Assembly: GCA_949592205.1 (NCBI GenBank)
Contig: CATIUR010000003.1
Coordinates: forward strand, 153,206,759 to 153,270,758
Direction: 5' to 3'
Length of the DNA stretch: 64,000 nucleotides
Source: Helichrysum umbraculigerum
Lineage: Eukaryota; Streptophyta; Magnoliopsida; Asterales; Asteraceae
Shown here: in pieces, positions 12,067-22,883 of the stretch
Numbering within the stretch: position 1 is the first letter of the stretch
How the letters are laid out: each line of letters begins with the position of its first letter
Notes under the pieces: generated by a model
Seen by the model: the letters and a program-made list of their open reading frames with translations, nothing else
The model's database searches: none
What the model was told of the DNA's origin: nothing
Position numbers and translations under genes: made by a program

Positions 12067-12271
12067 AAGGGGTGTTTGAATTAGCTTAAATAAGCACTTA
12101 TCTGCTTATTTGCTTATTTTGACAGCAGATAAGCAGATCCAAACACTTTTCTAGAAAACTGCTTATATGCTTATTTACTAAGGAATAAACACTTAAAAAT
12201 AAGTAAAGGGTCACATACTTATTTTTTAAGCACATAAGTGCTTATAAATAAGCTAATCCAAACACCCCTTA
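12067..12271. mobile_element. MITE, about 205 bp, with long terminal inverted repeats
   Basis: Left end TAAGGGGTGTTTGAATTAGC is mirrored by the reverse complement of GCTAATCCAAACACCCCTTA on the right. The interior is made of GCTTATTTATAAGCACTTAT-like inverted blocks. No convincing target duplication was found, so the superfamily is left open. Confidence 0.7.
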
Positions 12272-12802
12272 CAGATTTACAGATATTTTTAAAAAATGTA
12301 TAAAAGGTTTTGCTAAAATGACTCGAAACAATAGAAAAGAAGTGGAAAGAATAAAAAAATACATTACGTTAATAAGCGGGAGGAGGATTCAGCCTTCTAT
12401 TCTCTCCAAACTTTCTCTTCAAAAGTAGGAAGATCTGGAAGGATGAAAAACAATACAAGTTACAAGCTATAGAATGTTACTTCCTTCCAATTCTTTCCAA
12501 CTAGGGAATACAAAACATATAAATTTGAGTTCTTTTCTTTCCAACTCGGGAACACAAAGATGTTTTTCATCTTCTTTTCTTTTCTATCATTTTATATTAT
12601 ATTCTATTCATTTCTTTTGAACAAAATCTCGGAAGCAGACCCTTTATGTTTATTTAATGCACTTCACAATAGATCCATTCGAGATTATTTTAGATGGTAC
12701 AATTCTAGATTGTGTATCTCTATGGGTGGTTAAAAATGTGTTATGTCCATAATATCAAATGATATATTCCATTTTTGAAAAAAGACAAACCCTTTTTTTT
12801 AT

Positions 12803-14400
12803 GGATGAGATTCAGAGGAGAAGGTATTATTTGAGGATAAGAAGGAGAAGAATTTTCAAATTTTCATTTTTACCCCCTCCACCTTTTTAATAGTGTACAC
12901 TACTCTCTCCTACTTTCTTCCTACCTACCCCTCCCCTCCATCGCCCACCACTAGCTGCTGCCACCCGCCGCCGCTGCCACCGGTCATCGGGAAAAAAAAA
13001 TTTCAATTTTTTTTTAAATTTTTTTTTAAAAAAAAATTTTTAATTTTTTTTTCATAATTTTTTTGTTCCAATTTTTTTTTACATATTATCACTTTGTACT
13101 GCATTTTATTATTTTTATTGCATTTTGTATATATGTTTAGTATATATTATTTGTTTTTACTGCATTTTTGTATTTTACACATAATTCTTTTGATTTGTTT
13201 ACTGCATTTTATTTATACACCTCAATCTTACATATATTGTTTGTTTTTTACTGCATTTTAAGTTATACATAATATATTTTTTACTGCATTTTGTTAAAAT
13301 TACACCGCATTTTATTATTATTCACTGCATTTTGCATATATTACATATTGTTTATTTTTTACTGCATTTTATATTATACATATGATCCATTTTTACTGCA
13401 TTTTGTATGAAAGTATAATACATACTACTATTTTTACTGCATTTTGCATATATTTTTTTAGTACACATTGTTCGTTTTACTGCATTTTATATTATATATA
13501 ATCTATTTGTACCGCATTTTATTTTTTTTACTGCATTTTGTTATTTTCACTGCATTTATATTATACATAATCTATTTGTACTGCATTTTGTTATTTTCAC
13601 TGCATTTTGTTATTTTTGCTGTATTTTTCATATATTTCATTTATTATATATTGTTTGTTATTCATTGCATTTTGTATTTTACATATTATCGATTTGTACT
13701 GCATTTTGTATTTTACATATTATCTATTTGTATTGCATTTTGTATTAAATTATAATACATATTGTTGTTTTTATTGCATTTTGCATATACATCATTTAGG
13801 ACATACTGTTCTCTTTTTACTGCATTTTAGATTATATATATAATCCATTTTTACGGTATTTTGTTGACGTCGGGTATAGAAGATGCGGTAAAATATATAA
13901 AAGTTTTAGTTAATTAACAATAATATACAAAATGCAGTGAAAAAAACGTATAGTTTTATTAAAAATGCAGTAGGAAAAGGAATACTATATCTAATAAAAG
14001 ATTTATGAGAAAAAAATTTGAAAAAAAAAAATTTTGAAAAAAAAATAATTTTGAAAAAAATAATTTTGAAAAAAAAAAAATTTGAAAAAAAAAATTTCCG
14101 ACGGCGACCGGCGGCAGTCAGGTGGTGGCAACAAGTGGTGGGGGTGGTGGTAGGTGGGGTTGAAGGAAGAAGAAGGTAGGAGGCGGAAGAAAATAAAGTG
14201 GAAGGGTTAAAATGTAAAAGTCTAAATAGTGGAAGGGGTGTGGAGTGAAAATTAATGTTATGTTTTTTTTTTTGTTAGCTAATACCCTTATTTTTGAAAG
14301 TAATTACAAAATTGCTACCCTTTTTTAACCATTGATTCAACCCAAAAGATCATCCAATAGTCACAAATAAAACTTCTCCTCCTTCTCCTCATATGATCCC
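12803..14400 (+). mobile_element. Foldback element A, about 1.6 kb, rich in ACTGCATTTT
   Basis: The outer left end GGATGAGATTCAGAGGAGAAGG continues into an AAGGTATTATTTGAGG motif; the right end is the inverted CTTCTCCTCATATGATCCC. Inside the ends lie mirrored GC-rich blocks (CCACC/GGTGG, near 12940 and 14120) and mirrored A/T homopolymer blocks. The centre (13090-13970) repeats ACTGCATTTT or close variants every 25-35 bp, more than 20 times. It is an inverted partner of the element at 14645-16296. The right terminus seems truncated, and no target duplication was found. Hydrophobic open frames across 13468-13843 are only the repeat translated. Confidence 0.75.
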
Positions 14401-14644
14401 TTATTATGTAATTTTCATGATATCATCAATAATAATGTAATTTAATAAACAATGAACAAATAAGTTAAAAACTATTGATCGCAAAAACAATTTATTACAT
14501 TTACATGATGGAACATATAAAAGAATTAATGTTAAATAGGTCTAGTTAATCACATTCAATTGAATTTTCAAATTAACCAATCACATCTTTTAACGTTGTA
14601 TTTAATGTTACACATTAAGTTAACCGAAACACTATAGGAATTAA

Positions 14645-16296
14645 GATTGGGGATCATAGGGGAAGGGATCATATGAGGAGAAGGAGGAGAAGTTTTATTT
14701 GTGGCCATTGGATGATCTTTTGGGTTGGATCAATGGTTAAAAAGGGTGACAATTTTGTAATTACTTTCAAAAATAAGGGTATTAGTTAAAAAAAAAAAAA
14801 AAAACATAACATTAATTTTCACTCCACACCCCTTCCACTATTTAGACTTTTACATTTTAACCCTTACACTTTATTTTATTCCCCCTCCTACCTTCTTCTT
14901 CCTCCAACCCCACCTACCACCACCCCACCACCCCCACCACTTGCTGCCACCACCAGACTGCCGCCAGCCGCCGCCGCTGGATTTCGGCAGCCGAATTTTT
15001 TTTTTTTTTCAAAAATTGTTTTTTTTTCAAAAAAAAAATTTCCATTTTTTTTGTTCTTTCAAAATTTTTTTTTTTCAAATTTTTTTCCAATAAATCTCTT
15101 ATTAGATATAGTATTCATTTTCCTACTGCATTTTTAATAAAACTATACGTTTTTTTCACTGCATTTTGTATATCATTGTTAATTAACTAAAACTTTTATA
15201 TATTTTACCGCATCTTCTATACCCGACGTCAACAAAATACCGTACAAATGGATTATATATATAATCTAAAATGCAGTAAAAAGAGAACAATATGTCATAA
15301 ATGATGTATATGCAAAATGCAATAAAACCAGCAATATGTATTATACTTTAATACAAAATGCAATACAAATAGATAATATGTAAAATACAAAATGCAGTAC
15401 AAATCGATAATATGTAAAATACAAAATGCAGTGAATAACAAACATTATATAATGAATTAAATATATGAAAAATGCAGCAAAAATAACAAAATGCAGTACA
15501 AATAGATTATGTATAATATAAAATGCAGTGAAAATAACAAAATGCAGTAAAAAAATAAAATGAGGTAAAATAGATTATATATAATATAAAATGCAGCAAA
15601 ACGAACAATGTGTACTAAATAAATATATGCAAAATGCAGTAAAAACAGTAGTATGTATTATACTTTCATACAAAATGCAGTAAAAATGGATCATATATGT
15701 ATAATATAAAATGCAGTAAAAATAAACAATATGTAATATATGAAATATATGCAAAATGCAGTGAATAATAATAAAATACAGTGTAATTTTAACAAAATGC
15801 AGTAAAAATATATTATGTATAACTTAAAATGCAGTAAAAAACAAACAATATATATAAGATTGAGGTGTATAAATAAAATGCAGTAAACAAATCAAAAGAA
15901 TTATTTTTAAAAATACAAAAATGCTGTAAAAACGAATAATATCTACTAAACATATATACAAAATACAATAAAAATAATAAAATGCAGTACAAAGTGATAA
16001 TATGTAAAAAAAATTGGAAAAAAAAATTATGAAAAAAAAATTAAAATTTTTTTTAAAAAAAAAAATAAAAAAAAATTTGAATTTTTTTTCCCGACAACCG
16101 GTGGCGGCGGCGGCGGGTGGCGTCGGGTGGCAGCAGCTAGTGGTGGGTGGTGGTGGGTGGTGGAGGGGAGGGGTGGGTAGGAAGAAAGTAGGATGGAGTA
16201 GTGTACACTATTAAAATGGTGAATGTGGTAAAAATGAAAATTTGAAAATTTTTCTCCTCCTCCTTCTCAAATAATACCTTTCTCCGAACCTCACCC
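14645..16296 (-). mobile_element. Foldback element A', inverted copy of A, next to ERV1
   Basis: Near-identical to element A in the opposite orientation, with the AAAATGCAGT array at about 15130-15990. It is flanked by AGGAATTAA (14636-14644) and AGAAATTAA (16297-16305), an 8/9 match to a 9-bp target duplication, and its right terminus GAACCTCACCC matches the small MITE's GAACCTTACCC. This supports a MULE-derived origin. The right end is 62 bp from the ERV1 start codon, so the element occupies the ERV1 promoter or leader. Confidence 0.75.
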
Positions 16297-16367
16297 AGAA
16301 ATTAAACTTGCGTGATCTTTTAACGATAACAAAGCATCAAGAAGTTCCCGCGCTCCCCCCGATCAAA

Positions 16368-19300
16368 ATGTCCGAAAATCCTATGCAAGCAATTTGCACC
16401 ACATTTGGAAGAATTTCAGACTCTATTCAATCAAATCTATCCAAATTGATTAACATCCCCCAAAAACCCACAAATGTACAGGTTTCAGTTTCTGTATCTA
16501 CTACACCCTCAGCAGCTACTTCATCCATGCCGTCCACTGATTCTCTTTTTACTCAACCCACTGACCCCCCAAAAAAGGTGACTGCTTTTTCTGTTTACTG
16601 TTAACAATTGGTATCTAACACCGTGTATCTAACTTGAATTTTAAGTTTCTTTGTGAGAATTTATCATGCCCACCAACTGTTTGATGTAAGTCCTGAAACA
16701 CAAACATGCTATGACAGTGATTCGGTAATCGTATCATTGTTACTGTTTTTGTGGTGAAGCTTCCTGCAAGATTATAGAATTTTTCGATGAATTTATGTAA
16801 AGATGGAAGAATGTGTTTCTTTTCCTTCCTTTTGTTGGTGTGAAAAAAAACTATGGATGAAGTAATGTAACGATTAAAGAATGTGCCTTTTTCCGTCCTT
16901 TCGTTGCTATAGTTATTGATGTAATTATGTTTTTTTTCATTGGTGATAATGTGGAGGGACTATAAAGATGTTATATATGTAATATATGTAAAGATAACTT
17001 GAAAAGGGAGAATCAGGTGTTTGCTTGTCTGTTTTCTAATGGACACTTTGCATGAGATAATGAATTTTTTTATGCTTATCTTTTCTACAGCAAATATCGT
17101 CTGGTCCAGTGACCAAAGAAGAGCTTGGAAGGGCCACTTGGACGTTCATTCACACTCTTGGTGCTCAGGTTTTATCATGTTGGTTGTGATATTTCATGTA
17201 TTGTGTGTGTGTATGTGTGTTTTTATAATTTTAAAAAGATTATATCCATGTTTGTCTGTATATATCAAATTGTAAAGGAGTAAATATGATCAAGACATTA
17301 GCTTGGGTTCATAGGCACTTAATTGTTGATCTTCTATGAAAAAAGTAGCAATGCATATAAAAACAACAATCTGGTCATTTTTAGCTACATGTCACTTGGT
17401 AACCCACACGATAATGCGTACCCATCTTGAAAAGAGTTGGTTACATTTTGTCATATCTGATGCTCGTTTGTAGGATCTTGCAAAGTTTACCTTTCTAACA
17501 ACCACGTAGTGCAAGTATCATCTTTTAACTACCGAATCACAAGATATATATGTTCAAGAACATAAAACCATTATAGGAGTCGGCGATTTACCTCTCTCAT
17601 GTTGGCCGTGGGACTAGTCGGTTACCGATTTTTTAACCGATTCCAACAGAACCTTCCTTTAAGTTACATTTATTATGTTTATTTGTCCTCCAGTGACCCA
17701 ATGTTGCGCCTATAAGTGGCAAAATGAATGGGTCGGGTCGGGTCACGGGTTTAGATGGGTTTGGGTCTAAATGTGTCCGGGTCTAGATGTGTCATTTAGG
17801 AGGATGGGTCTAAACGGGTCTGGGTCAAATGGGTCTCGGGTCAGGTCGACCCATCGGGTTTTCACCTAACTTATTTTTTTATTTGAGTGAAAAATGAAAA
17901 AAATGAAATGAGGTGAAAAAAAAAAAAATTACCCGCTAGACCCGTCTAGACCCGTTGGTTAATTGTTATACAATTGGAGGTTATATTAAATACTCATTTA
18001 GACCCATCCAAAAAAATGGGGGGAGACCCAACAAACCCATTCCCTCATAAATATTAACCAAGTTGACCCATAAATAACCAATGGGTCTAAAATTGCCACC
18101 TCTAGTTGCGCCCTATAATTGCATAACATGTCTCACTATAAAACTTTAAACTTCATTTCAATGGGATTTTTGATCACATGAGACCCTTAAGGCTTGTTAA
18201 CATTTCCACCCAGCTCATGCTCAATGAGTAATTTTATCATCTGTCTATTCATCACTTCTGTGGTACATATCCCAGATAATTTAATGGATATCCTTCATGG
18301 CTTTACGACTATATGCTTAGTACATATTCCGATTTCCTATCATATCTATGGAAGTTGCACTTCATGTACTTATAAGCAATTCTCAGTGAATTCAAGTTTG
18401 CATGAGTACACTGCCTAGCCTCTTCATTCTACATGATGTTATTGGAGGAAAACATACAAATCCAACATGTCATATGCCTTTTGTCAGCTCATCCAATCTA
18501 AAGCTGCAATAAGTCCTGATGCTAGCCATTGACTTGATTGTATAATGTCGGGAAAAACATATGTCTTCACCGTCACTTGCTTTCATGATTGTTACCATGC
18601 CTCCAATTTCTTTGTTGACCTTCACATACAGTCTAGGAACATTATTCTCCCTAAAGTATACCACTTCACACTCTTTAACACTATGTCATATGCCTTCTCT
18701 AAATCAATAAAAGCATACGTGTACCTTTCTTGTATCATCTAAATCTCCATGAGTAGTTTGAAAAACAAAATAGTCTCATCTTTCTAGAATAGAACGAAGT
18801 GCATAAATGGGAAACTGTGTTTGCCAAACAATTGCTTGGAGAAAAAAGAAAAAAGAAAGAAAGAGAGAGTCTGGTAATGACCTATGTATTAGTACTAAAT
18901 CCATGTACATACTGCAGCAGTTGTAAGCAAGATGCATCAGATAGACAGTTAGGCCGTTCATATTTCTACAACAATTTTTTAGCATGAATTTCTTCATTAA
19001 TTCCTTTGACAATGTGTTTCAGTTGTCTCACTAATATACTCGTTGCTTCTAAAACTTTTTCAGTATCCAGAATATCCCACCAGGCAGCAAAAGAAGGATG
19101 TTAAAGAACTGGTAATTACCCCTTGGATTTATTCTGTCTAATAGTTCAGTAGCACAATGTTACAAAGCATGCATCAACATTTTTTTTTAAAGGAAAAATA
19201 TGTGTAGTATGATGAGGTTGTATTTTCCTGCAGATGGCAATTTTGTCTCGCATATACCCTTGCAAGGAATGTGCTGACCACTTCAAAGAAGTGCTAAGGT

Positions 19301-21799
19301 AGTCCTCTGCCGTATTATTAGAGGTGGCAAAATTGGTGGGTAGAGAAGTTTGGGTAATGTGTCAAAACCAGTACATTTTAGTACATGTCAAAGTGGGTCG
19401 GGTTGGGCCTACTGAGAGCACCTTTCTGTTATCTCTGTGACTTTTTTAAATAGTTAATGTGTTAAATTCGAAAAGAAAGTACATTATGAGAAGGGTTTAA
19501 GTCACGGATCGCCAACGTACTCTCCTTTTTGTTCCGAGATCACCAATCAACCGGTTTTATTACTAGGATCACCAACGAACTTTTAAAAATTGTCCCGATG
19601 TCACCAAATGGTAACGGGTAACCGGGATAACCGGTTACTTTGCAATTTTTATCAGTTTTACCATTTTTTTATTTCCAACGTGGAAATATTGCAAGACGTG
19701 TATTTTTTTAAAATTTCATTTCATTATATTATTACAAAAAACAAAAAGATGCGTTTATAAGTTAATTAATTCACATCATCACCATTTCAATTTCTTAACA
19801 AGAACACAACAGGTCATCATTATTAAATCTAAGTTTATAATTAGTTTTTCTTCTGATTTTCTTTCATTTAGAATATACAATTATAAATTAATCATCATCA
19901 TCGAGCAACAATTCATCATCAATTAGATGGCAACAACACATCAACACCATAATCATCTTCCCAACAAGAACAACCATTATCATCTTCCCAACAAGAACAA
20001 CCATCATCATCTTCCCAACAATTAAATTAAAATTAATAAGCAACAATTAGATGTACCAAAATATCAACACTAAAAATTCTACACTAAAAATTCAAAATCG
20101 ATTCCAACATATTTACTAATCAAGGGGGGTAAAAATGAGATCTGAAACTTTTTGCCAAAGTTCTTGAAACAAGATCCAAAACATATAGCTAGATCTTTAC
20201 ATATCTCCAACAAAAAGAAAAAAAAAAAAAGAGAAGATCTTGAAACAAAAACTAGATTTGAAAAAAATGAAGACTTTGAAGAAAAGTAGATCTGAGAAAA
20301 CTTCGGTGGTGATGGTGGTGAAGGGCAGCAGTGATGAAGAGCGATGTGGTGAAGATCGATGGTTGTGAAAATCCATGGTGGTGAAGGCCGGTGATGGCGA
20401 AGTACGGCCAGCCGGCCGGTGGTGATCCGTGGGTGGTGGTGGTGGTGGTTAGATGTTGACGGTGGTGGTGGTTAGATGATGAAGATGGTAGTGTTGGAAA
20501 TGTAGAGAGAATGAGGAGGAGTTTGGTATTAAAGTTTGATTTGTAGCAACCGAGTGAGGATGGTGAGATCCCACGTGTATTAAAGTTTCTTATGTGGATG
20601 CCAGGTCATTAATATTATTGATATGGCCGCCACGTCCTTTCGATAATTACGTTCCAGGTTAAAAAGTTTTGAGTTGGCGATCCCAGCACGTAACTATAAA
20701 GTTCGTTGGTGATCCTAGTAATAAAACCGGTTGATTGGTGATCTCGGAACAAAAAGGAGAGTACGTTGGCGATCCGTCACTTAAACCCTTATGACAATGG
20801 TAAACTAATTTTTGAAATAAAATTTTCTAGTAGTTCTTAAGTATTTTGAATACACTTTGGTGGCTTTTAACAAGTTTGACCTGTCGGAGATAACGTATAA
20901 CACAAATCTACCCGTTCACCCACAAAGGAACTCACATGTACTATTTCATCCTTAAACGTGCAAGATGTATAAAAAGCAACATTATCATTGTTAATCTACT
21001 CTAAAATTTTAATTACAATTTATCAACTATGAGACAAAAGCATGCTAGTTACTCTTGGTATGGTTGTTTGACAAAAGGATTGATAGGTTATATAACTTCT
21101 TTTAACGTCAACTCTGTTTTTACACACTGCTTAAATTCATAACTCTACAAATCTTGATCTATTCAAAGATTATGAATATGCTCACGTGTGTTTGATCATA
21201 ATTAGTACGGAGTAGTTACTTTAAATGTTAGCATGAAAGATGCATTGGCATTTCTTTTAATTGACAGCATCATGTTTTACATTTGTGGCAGTTCAAATCC
21301 TGTACAGGCTGGTTCTCAAGCTGAATTTTCACAATGGCTTTGTCGAGTGCACAATGTTGTTAATCGGAGGTAACTTATATCTTGTAAATCATAAAAAAAA
21401 ATTAAATATCTAGTCTAGTGAAATGACAGATACTGTAAAAAGTGTGATATGAATCGGCGCATCTTCAGATGAACCTACTTATTAACCATTAAAAAACCAT
21501 CATTGACCAGTTGAGGGTCGGTTGTTTTTTGATAGCATATGAGATCTTTTGAAATGGGGCCATTTCATACGGAGCATACACTACATTTTATGTGCATCTG
21601 TGCAATAATAATGATTCTTTCATTCATATATATACCACTGTGGTGATTGAATATTAATTTGTATGATTCATGTTTCAGCCTTGGTAAGCCAACATTTCCA
21701 TGTGAACGAGTTGATGCAAGATGGGGAAAGTTGGACTGTGAGCATCGTTTATGTGATTTACAAGGATCTATGACACTTTTTGGTGGTCGAACTGATTAG
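16368..21799 (+). CDS. ERV1: FAD-linked sulfhydryl oxidase ERV1, six exons
   Basis: Exons 16368-16577, 17091-17168, 19064-19111, 19234-19298, 21292-21369 and 21679-21799 join in frame through GT-AG introns to give 199 residues. The first 75 residues are a variable, Ser/Pro/Thr-rich region. The Erv1/ALR domain follows: GPVTKEELGRATWTFIHTLG, YPTRQQKKDVKELM, the redox centre YPCKEC (Cys122, Cys125), and the FAD-binding WLCRVHNVVN block with Cys151 and Cys168. It ends with the plant-type shuttle pair CEHRLC (Cys180, Cys185; CX4C) near the C-terminus. ERV1 reoxidises Mia40 or imported proteins in the mitochondrial intermembrane space. The ATG at 16368 gives the expected plant N-terminus. Exon 4/5 joining gives Ser at residue 134, where I recall Arg in relatives. 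Introns 2 and 4 hold transposons. Confidence 0.93.
17711..18104. mobile_element. hAT-type MITE, 394 bp, in ERV1 intron 2
   Basis: Exact 8-bp target duplications GTTGCGCC lie at 17703-17710 and 18105-18112. Termini TATAAGTGGCAAAAT and the inverted ATTGCCACCTCTA fit the TAGRGGTGGCAA hAT consensus. The interior is full of GGGTCTAAATG and GGGTCGGGTC in both orientations. Confidence 0.85.
18470..18735 (-). pseudogene. Decayed LINE reverse transcriptase fragment in ERV1 intron 2
   Basis: On the minus strand, pieces in shifting frames match the plant LINE reverse transcriptase core: AFIDLEKAYD near 18700, then VPRLYVKVNKEIGG and SFRLDELTKGI (18480-18640), where intact elements have VPxxYIEVIKDMY and VMDELTKGI. 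Stops and frameshifts interrupt it, and the catalytic FADD region is not seen. It is an old, inactive fragment. Confidence 0.7.
19318..19492. mobile_element. hAT-like MITE left part, interrupted by a MULE
   Basis: Starts TTAGAGGTGGCAAAATTGGT, the same terminus as the MITE at 17711. It is followed by GGGTCGGGTTGGGCC-type repeats. The MULE at 19493-20788 interrupts it. Sequence at 20798-20925, ending ACCCGTTCACCCAC, could be its other end, but no target duplication was found. Confidence 0.45.
19493..20788. mobile_element. Non-autonomous MULE, 1296 bp, in ERV1 intron 4
   Basis: Terminal inverted repeats of about 90 bp are nearly perfect (GGGTTTAAGTCACGGATCGC at the left end, mirrored at 20788). 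They are flanked by TTATGAGAA (19484-19492) and TTATGACAA (20789-20797), a 9-bp duplication with one mismatch. The interior has no transposase; it has CAT/ACA-rich tracts and GGTGGTGATGG-type tracts near 20310-20460. TIR wording resembles the MULE at 63407. Confidence 0.85.
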
Positions 21800-22883
21800 T
21801 TGTTGCTATATATTCGTACCAGAAATGTATATTGATAGAAATCATGGGTGGGTTTCCATTCCATTGTTACTCATCCAAGTTATAATATTGTGTATTTAAC
21901 TTATATTTACTTGTTTTGGTATACCTATGGTAATTTTCTTAGCTGAAATTTGTAGATGTCTCGTTCTATATCGACTCTGTCTGTCCCATGGATATTTATT
22001 TGTTGAATACATTTTTGAATACCCATTTGTTTCATACAGACTTGTACCTTCATTTGTCCCAAAAGATGCCATGTTTGAGACACAACTTGACAAATAAAAT
22101 TCTTAACTGAAATCTTGTACTAGTTACTAGACTTGTTCACAAGAGTATGAACAGTCTCATTTTATACTTTGAATATTGACCAATCCTTTGGGACATGCTA
22201 TATGGACAATTCTAGATGGTCACCAGGCAACACAAGGTCTAACAGAACTCAAGTTTTGTGTAAACATGAAAATCTTGTTTTTTGACTGCATGCATAACTT
22301 GTGATCCATAAAGGTGTAGTGGTGTACACAAGAATTAATATAAAAGAATGAGGAATGGAGGACTGTATTCACAGTTTTGGGCATTGTGTGGATTTGTTTA
22401 ATTTCTTCCAACATCTCATCTCTGGCTTCTAAATGACTACAACATGCATTGACAAAGTTTTTAATTCTCAGTGAGAGCAGGAGATATTTTGTTCAAGTTG
22501 GAAGTGAGAATTGGATGAAACTAAATAAACCCGTTTTATATTTTTGTATGGATTTGTTTAGTTTCCTCCAATATCTCATCTCCAACTTCAAAATGACCAA
22601 GATATGCATCAATGATGATGTTTGACTTGAATCGAGAGCCACCTGAATCGGTGGAAGTGATAAATGAAGGAAACTTGAGAAATTTGTCTCGAATGTTGTA
22701 TGGCTTTGTTAGGTTTCTTCCAATACCTCATCTCCAAGTACTGAACGGCCTAGAAACGTACAGATACAGAGACAGGATTGATGTTCTCAGAAGTAAGTTA
22801 TAAATAAATAACAAAATTACAGTATAACAGTAAATCATTGATAATATTTGTTTTAGTTCCATCATTCATCTTCTTACTTTTTA
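21800..22883. other. ERV1 3' flank and a degenerate repeat of about 170-190 bp
   Basis: After the ERV1 3'UTR, a phrase like GGATTTGTTTA.TTTC.TCCAA.ATCTCATCTC recurs at about 22390, 22551 and 22706. On the minus strand the copies translate to related peptides containing DEMLEEIKQIHT, DEILEETKQIHT and DEVLEET, broken by stops. This could be a decayed repeat protein, but I cannot assign a family. Confidence 0.35.

Noticed and set aside
13468..13843. Phe/Ile/Tyr-rich frames of 78-95 codons
   Set aside because: Translation of the AT-rich ACTGCATTTT array, mirrored in element A' without conservation of the frame.
17021..17275. 84-codon plus-strand frame overlapping ERV1 exon 2
   Set aside because: Wrong frame for the ERV1 exon it covers; the family match is in another frame with good splice sites.
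22612..22803. 63-codon frame starting MMMFDLNREPP
   Set aside because: Overlaps a degenerate repeat of about 170-190 bp whose other copies do not keep this frame.
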